A stretch of DNA of 52,527 nt from Gastranaerophilus sp045639085 (GTDB lineage: Bacteria > Cyanobacteriota > Vampirovibrionia > Gastranaerophilales > Gastranaerophilaceae): the NCBI GenBank assembly GCA_045639085.1, contig JAZUCM010000119.1, positions 1-52,527 on the forward strand. The letters are read 5' to 3'. A program made the translations under genes and the position numbers. The notes below the pieces were generated by a model. The model was not told the DNA's origin. It was given only the letters and a program-made list of their open reading frames with translations, and ran no database searches. Numbering within the stretch: the stretch's first letter is position 1; the number at the start of each line of letters is the position of its first letter. This document shows, piece by piece, positions 50,493 to 52,527 of the stretch.

Positions 50493-50924
50493 TTAAAATC
50501 CTCCAACAATAAAGACTTTTTCCACACTAACATCCAGCAATCCGCCGTCAGTCAATTCAACTTCTATTGAGATATTCAATACTTTGCCAACTTTATTCAA
50601 CACAAAATTTGTCACGTTTGATATTCCCGGACACAACGGCAGCCCCTCACGAAAATCTCGCTCAATTTCAGCCTCTTCATATCCATAGCCTACCCTTTTA
50701 CGTCCGTATAAACTTCGAAGTCGACAGCCAAACCCCGTACCGTCATATACCGAATACGTATCTTTTTCCGTCATGCAAAATTTCACAATCCATTGCCTGA
50801 TTGCTTCCAAACCACTAACCAACTCCGGCGAACCGTTTTTGATAACGACACGAATATTATCCTTATCGTCAAAATTCATCAATGGTTCTAAGCCAATATC
50901 TGTTGCAACAATCCCATCTGCCAT
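50493..50924 (-). CDS. Baseplate protein XkdS-like (DUF2634)
   Basis: 143 aa. ELVSGLEAIRQWIVKFCMTEKDTYSVYD and YGRKRVGYGYEEAEIERDF (first split by eye) fit the DUF2634/gp25-like wedge protein family. The end LDVSVEKVFIVGGF is typical. It lies between XkdR- and XkdT-like genes in PBSX order. Confidence 0.85.
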   Translation of the reverse strand: MADGIVATDIGLEPLMNFDDKDNIRVVIKNGSPELVSGLEAIRQWIVKFCMTEKDTYSVYDGTGFGCRLRSLYGRKRVGYGYEEAEIERDFREGLPLCPGISNVTNFVLNKVGKVLNISIEVELTDGGLLDVSVEKVFIVGGF

Positions 50925-50928
50925 TTAA

Positions 50929-51372
50929 CTAACCCACCTTATCCAACAAAATATATTTATTCAACTCAACTAAACTGCCGAGCACAACATAATCACCAAC
51001 CCTTAAATCACATTTTAAATTTAAAAGCTCATCCTTTACTTTTAATATCGCACTTGCCAGGTTAGAAATTGCATCCGGCAGCAGGCAAGCTGCGCCACTA
51101 TAAGAATGTGTTTCAACAACGGAAGTTGCAGCATCCAAAAGAGATGGAACATCCCCACTCAAAGCGCCTTCAATATCAATATTACAACGCAGCCGGAACG
51201 TTTCCGAAACCTCAAAATCTTCCCCGATTTCAAGCAAAATTTCACCCTGCGCTATCTGGACCGTCAATGGATTCAATTTTACAACCTTACCAATAACCAT
51301 AGCCTTTAAATCCGTAGGATTGTTTCGCCTTGCAAATTCACTTCTTAAAATTTCAACAAATGTTTCTTCCAC
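50929..51372 (-). CDS. Baseplate spike protein XkdR-like (DUF2577)
   Basis: 147 aa. An OB-fold-like N-terminal half (MVIGKVVKLNPLTVQIAQGE, LLEIGEDFEVSETFRLRC) ends in LRVGDYVVLGSLVELNKYIL. It matches DUF2577/XkdR, a baseplate hub or spike component. The middle region (GALSGDVPSLLDAATSVVE) is longer than I expect for the family. Ends 4 bp before the XkdS-like gene. Confidence 0.78.
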   Translation of the reverse strand: MEETFVEILRSEFARRNNPTDLKAMVIGKVVKLNPLTVQIAQGEILLEIGEDFEVSETFRLRCNIDIEGALSGDVPSLLDAATSVVETHSYSGAACLLPDAISNLASAILKVKDELLNLKCDLRVGDYVVLGSLVELNKYILLDKVG

Positions 51373-51383
51373 ACCGTCACCTT

Positions 51384-52373
51384 TTAAACATTTTCCGTTA
51401 TTTTTTCTAAAGTTATTTTTACTTTTTCAACCGTACCGGCTATCTCATGCGTGCTTGATTGCACTTCATAAACTCCATCCAAGTTTAAAATTTCTATTTT
51501 TAACGGAGTACAAACACCCTTATGAAGCAAATAGTTGCCCCACACATCCAGTGATGCGGTTTCTTTTACCTCACACAATTCTTTCAGTTTATTTTTCGCA
51601 ACTTCCTTATAATTAGGAACTTTTGTCGCATCAACTTCAATAACCGTCTGCAACAAGCCATATTTATTCACATTATCAATATCAGATTTTTCATATTTAA
51701 CTGCGCCAATACGTTCTTTAGTTCCAGGACTTTGAACCTCAACCTTATTTTTCATTTCTTCAATTGATTGCCCAATCTCAAAAGATGAAATCGTATCAAA
51801 GCTATCAACTTCATACAAATTGGCGATTTCACCTTTTAAATTATTATTCATAACTTGTTCAAAAAGATTTAATTGGCCATCTCGACAATCAAAATAATAA
51901 ATATCCCTAAGCCCTTTACTAACAGCAATTTGATAAAGGTCCTTTAATATCGTTTCGATAGTTTGACCTTGATATATTTTTGTCACCTCAAACGGTATCT
52001 CTGGGATAAATCCGACCGCAAACCCTAATTTTGCACAAACATCTCGCATTGCTTGAGATATTTTTGCTCTCCTAAATTGAATTGTAACTTCATTTTTCAA
52101 CAAATAAAATCCAAAATCATACCCTTGATACAAATATAAATATTTTGAATTTTGCTTTTTACTTGTTATAATCGCATAAAAAACAGTAACTTCATCCTCA
52201 ACATGACAAAACTCAATCCAATCACCAACTTTTAATTTTTCGGTTGTTGTCAACGTAAACCCCAAATATACGTTAGCTTTTGCATCATTCCACTCGAGCC
52301 CGTCAACATTCAAAACCTCAGACACTCGATTTTTGTTTGTTATATTATCAAGTTTGTAAATTTTATATGTCAT
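51384..52373 (-). CDS. Baseplate hub protein XkdQ-like (late-control gpD family)
   Basis: 329 aa. WNDAKANVYLGFTLTTTEKLKVGDWIEFC, given here only as motif start WNDAKANVYLGF, is followed by FRRAKISQAMRDVCAKLGF and YQGQTIETILKDLYQIAVSKG. IYYFDCRDGQLNLFE and IGQSIEEMKNKVEV are XkdQ/YqbQ landmarks. It forms the hub below the tail tube. AAAGG precedes the ATG. It is first of the tail genes in the window; XkdP, tape measure, tube and sheath genes are not seen upstream. Instead, the head of the secreted repeat protein starts 50 bp away on the other strand. Confidence 0.85.
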   Translation of the reverse strand: MTYKIYKLDNITNKNRVSEVLNVDGLEWNDAKANVYLGFTLTTTEKLKVGDWIEFCHVEDEVTVFYAIITSKKQNSKYLYLYQGYDFGFYLLKNEVTIQFRRAKISQAMRDVCAKLGFAVGFIPEIPFEVTKIYQGQTIETILKDLYQIAVSKGLRDIYYFDCRDGQLNLFEQVMNNNLKGEIANLYEVDSFDTISSFEIGQSIEEMKNKVEVQSPGTKERIGAVKYEKSDIDNVNKYGLLQTVIEVDATKVPNYKEVAKNKLKELCEVKETASLDVWGNYLLHKGVCTPLKIEILNLDGVYEVQSSTHEIAGTVEKVKITLEKITENV

Positions 52374-52412
52374 TTTGAACCTTTTGCCTTAAAAATCGTT
52401 ATAATAATTAAA

Positions 52413-52527
52413 GGGAACAATTATGAAAAGACTTTTCATTATATTAAGTTTATTTTTTCTTTTTACAACCTTTGCGCCAACAAATGCCGAGGCGACAAAC
52501 CCTGAGCGTATTGCCGCCGTCGGTGAC
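52413..52527. repeat. Terminal direct repeat, right copy
   Basis: Exact copy of positions 1-115. The junction differs in what precedes it: AATTAAAGGGAAC here shows the true upstream context of the gene. Confidence 0.97.
52423..52527 (+). CDS. Start of the secreted repeat-protein gene (partial, cut by window end)
   Basis: 35 codons from ATG 52423, identical to the left copy: a signal peptide and the segment beginning TNPERIAAVGD. AAGGGAAC serves as ribosome site, and TATAAT lies at about 52399-52405 with a poor -35. It is divergent from the XkdQ-like gene, which fits either a prophage-borne accessory gene or the same gene as at position 11 if the contig is circular. Confidence 0.85.
   Translation, partial: MKRLFIILSLFFLFTTFAPTNAEATNPERIAAVGD

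Noticed and set aside
1..52527. Window as a complete plasmid or phage genome
   Set aside because: It holds many core chromosomal genes and no replication, partition, terminase or capsid genes, so the terminal repeat alone is not enough.

Overview
The window reads as a contig from an AT-rich, diderm gut bacterium, most likely a Gastranaerophilales/Melainabacteria-type member of the non-photosynthetic Cyanobacteria lineage. This placement is inference. It rests on three pilin-like proteins with a near-identical FTMAEILLSL head, on outer-membrane machinery (an autotransporter and an RND-OMF efflux system) beside a murC-murB-ddl-ftsQ operon, and on a demethylmenaquinone methyltransferase. Standard code 11 is in use: TGA ends several genes and TGG encodes Trp.

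Layout. 0-1.1 kb: a secreted repeat protein broken by an in-frame TGA, a gene remnant and tRNA-Arg. 1.2-5.4 kb: an XRE regulator divergent from pilin A, then pgk and pilin B with a long unusual leader. 5.4-12.4 kb: a 1394-aa polymorphic-repeat autotransporter, a small membrane protein, a second XRE regulator, an MFS transporter and rpsO. 12.6-20.7 kb: an exported TPR protein and the cell-wall/division operon murC-murB-ddl-ftsQ-nadE. 20.8-24.8 kb: a YuiF-like transporter, a small exported protein, an orphan histidine kinase and prmC with two hypotheticals. 24.9-32.0 kb: a 1774-aa modular protein with glycine-rich hydrophobic modules, pilin C with a poly-G tract in its leader, and panD. 32.1-44.7 kb: a three-gene RND efflux operon, a Gly/Ser-rich protein, an exported metzincin-TPR protease, cysK-menG, a 703-aa hypothetical and a metallophosphoesterase. 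44.9-52.4 kb: a phage tail/lysis module in PBSX (Xkd) order, with a Panacea-domain toxin-antitoxin pair inserted in the opposite orientation.

The last 115 bases repeat the first 115 exactly. The contig therefore closes on itself in an assembly graph, or ends in a gene present twice. Because it carries core genes (pgk, rpsO, murC and others), a free 52-kb circle is unlikely, and a repeat-bounded contig is the simpler reading.

Signals most worth a second look: (i) an 11-G homopolymer in the transcribed leader of pilin C that separates a short leaderless reading frame from the pilin frame, so one G more or less changes how the two frames connect; (ii) a recurring -10 box/6-nt/ATG layout pointing to leaderless mRNAs; (iii) the duplicated 'WWNP' modules of the 1774-aa protein; (iv) the Panacea-type TA pair inside a capsid-less PBSX-like tail cluster; (v) a NAD synthase whose glutaminase domain has lost catalytic residues.
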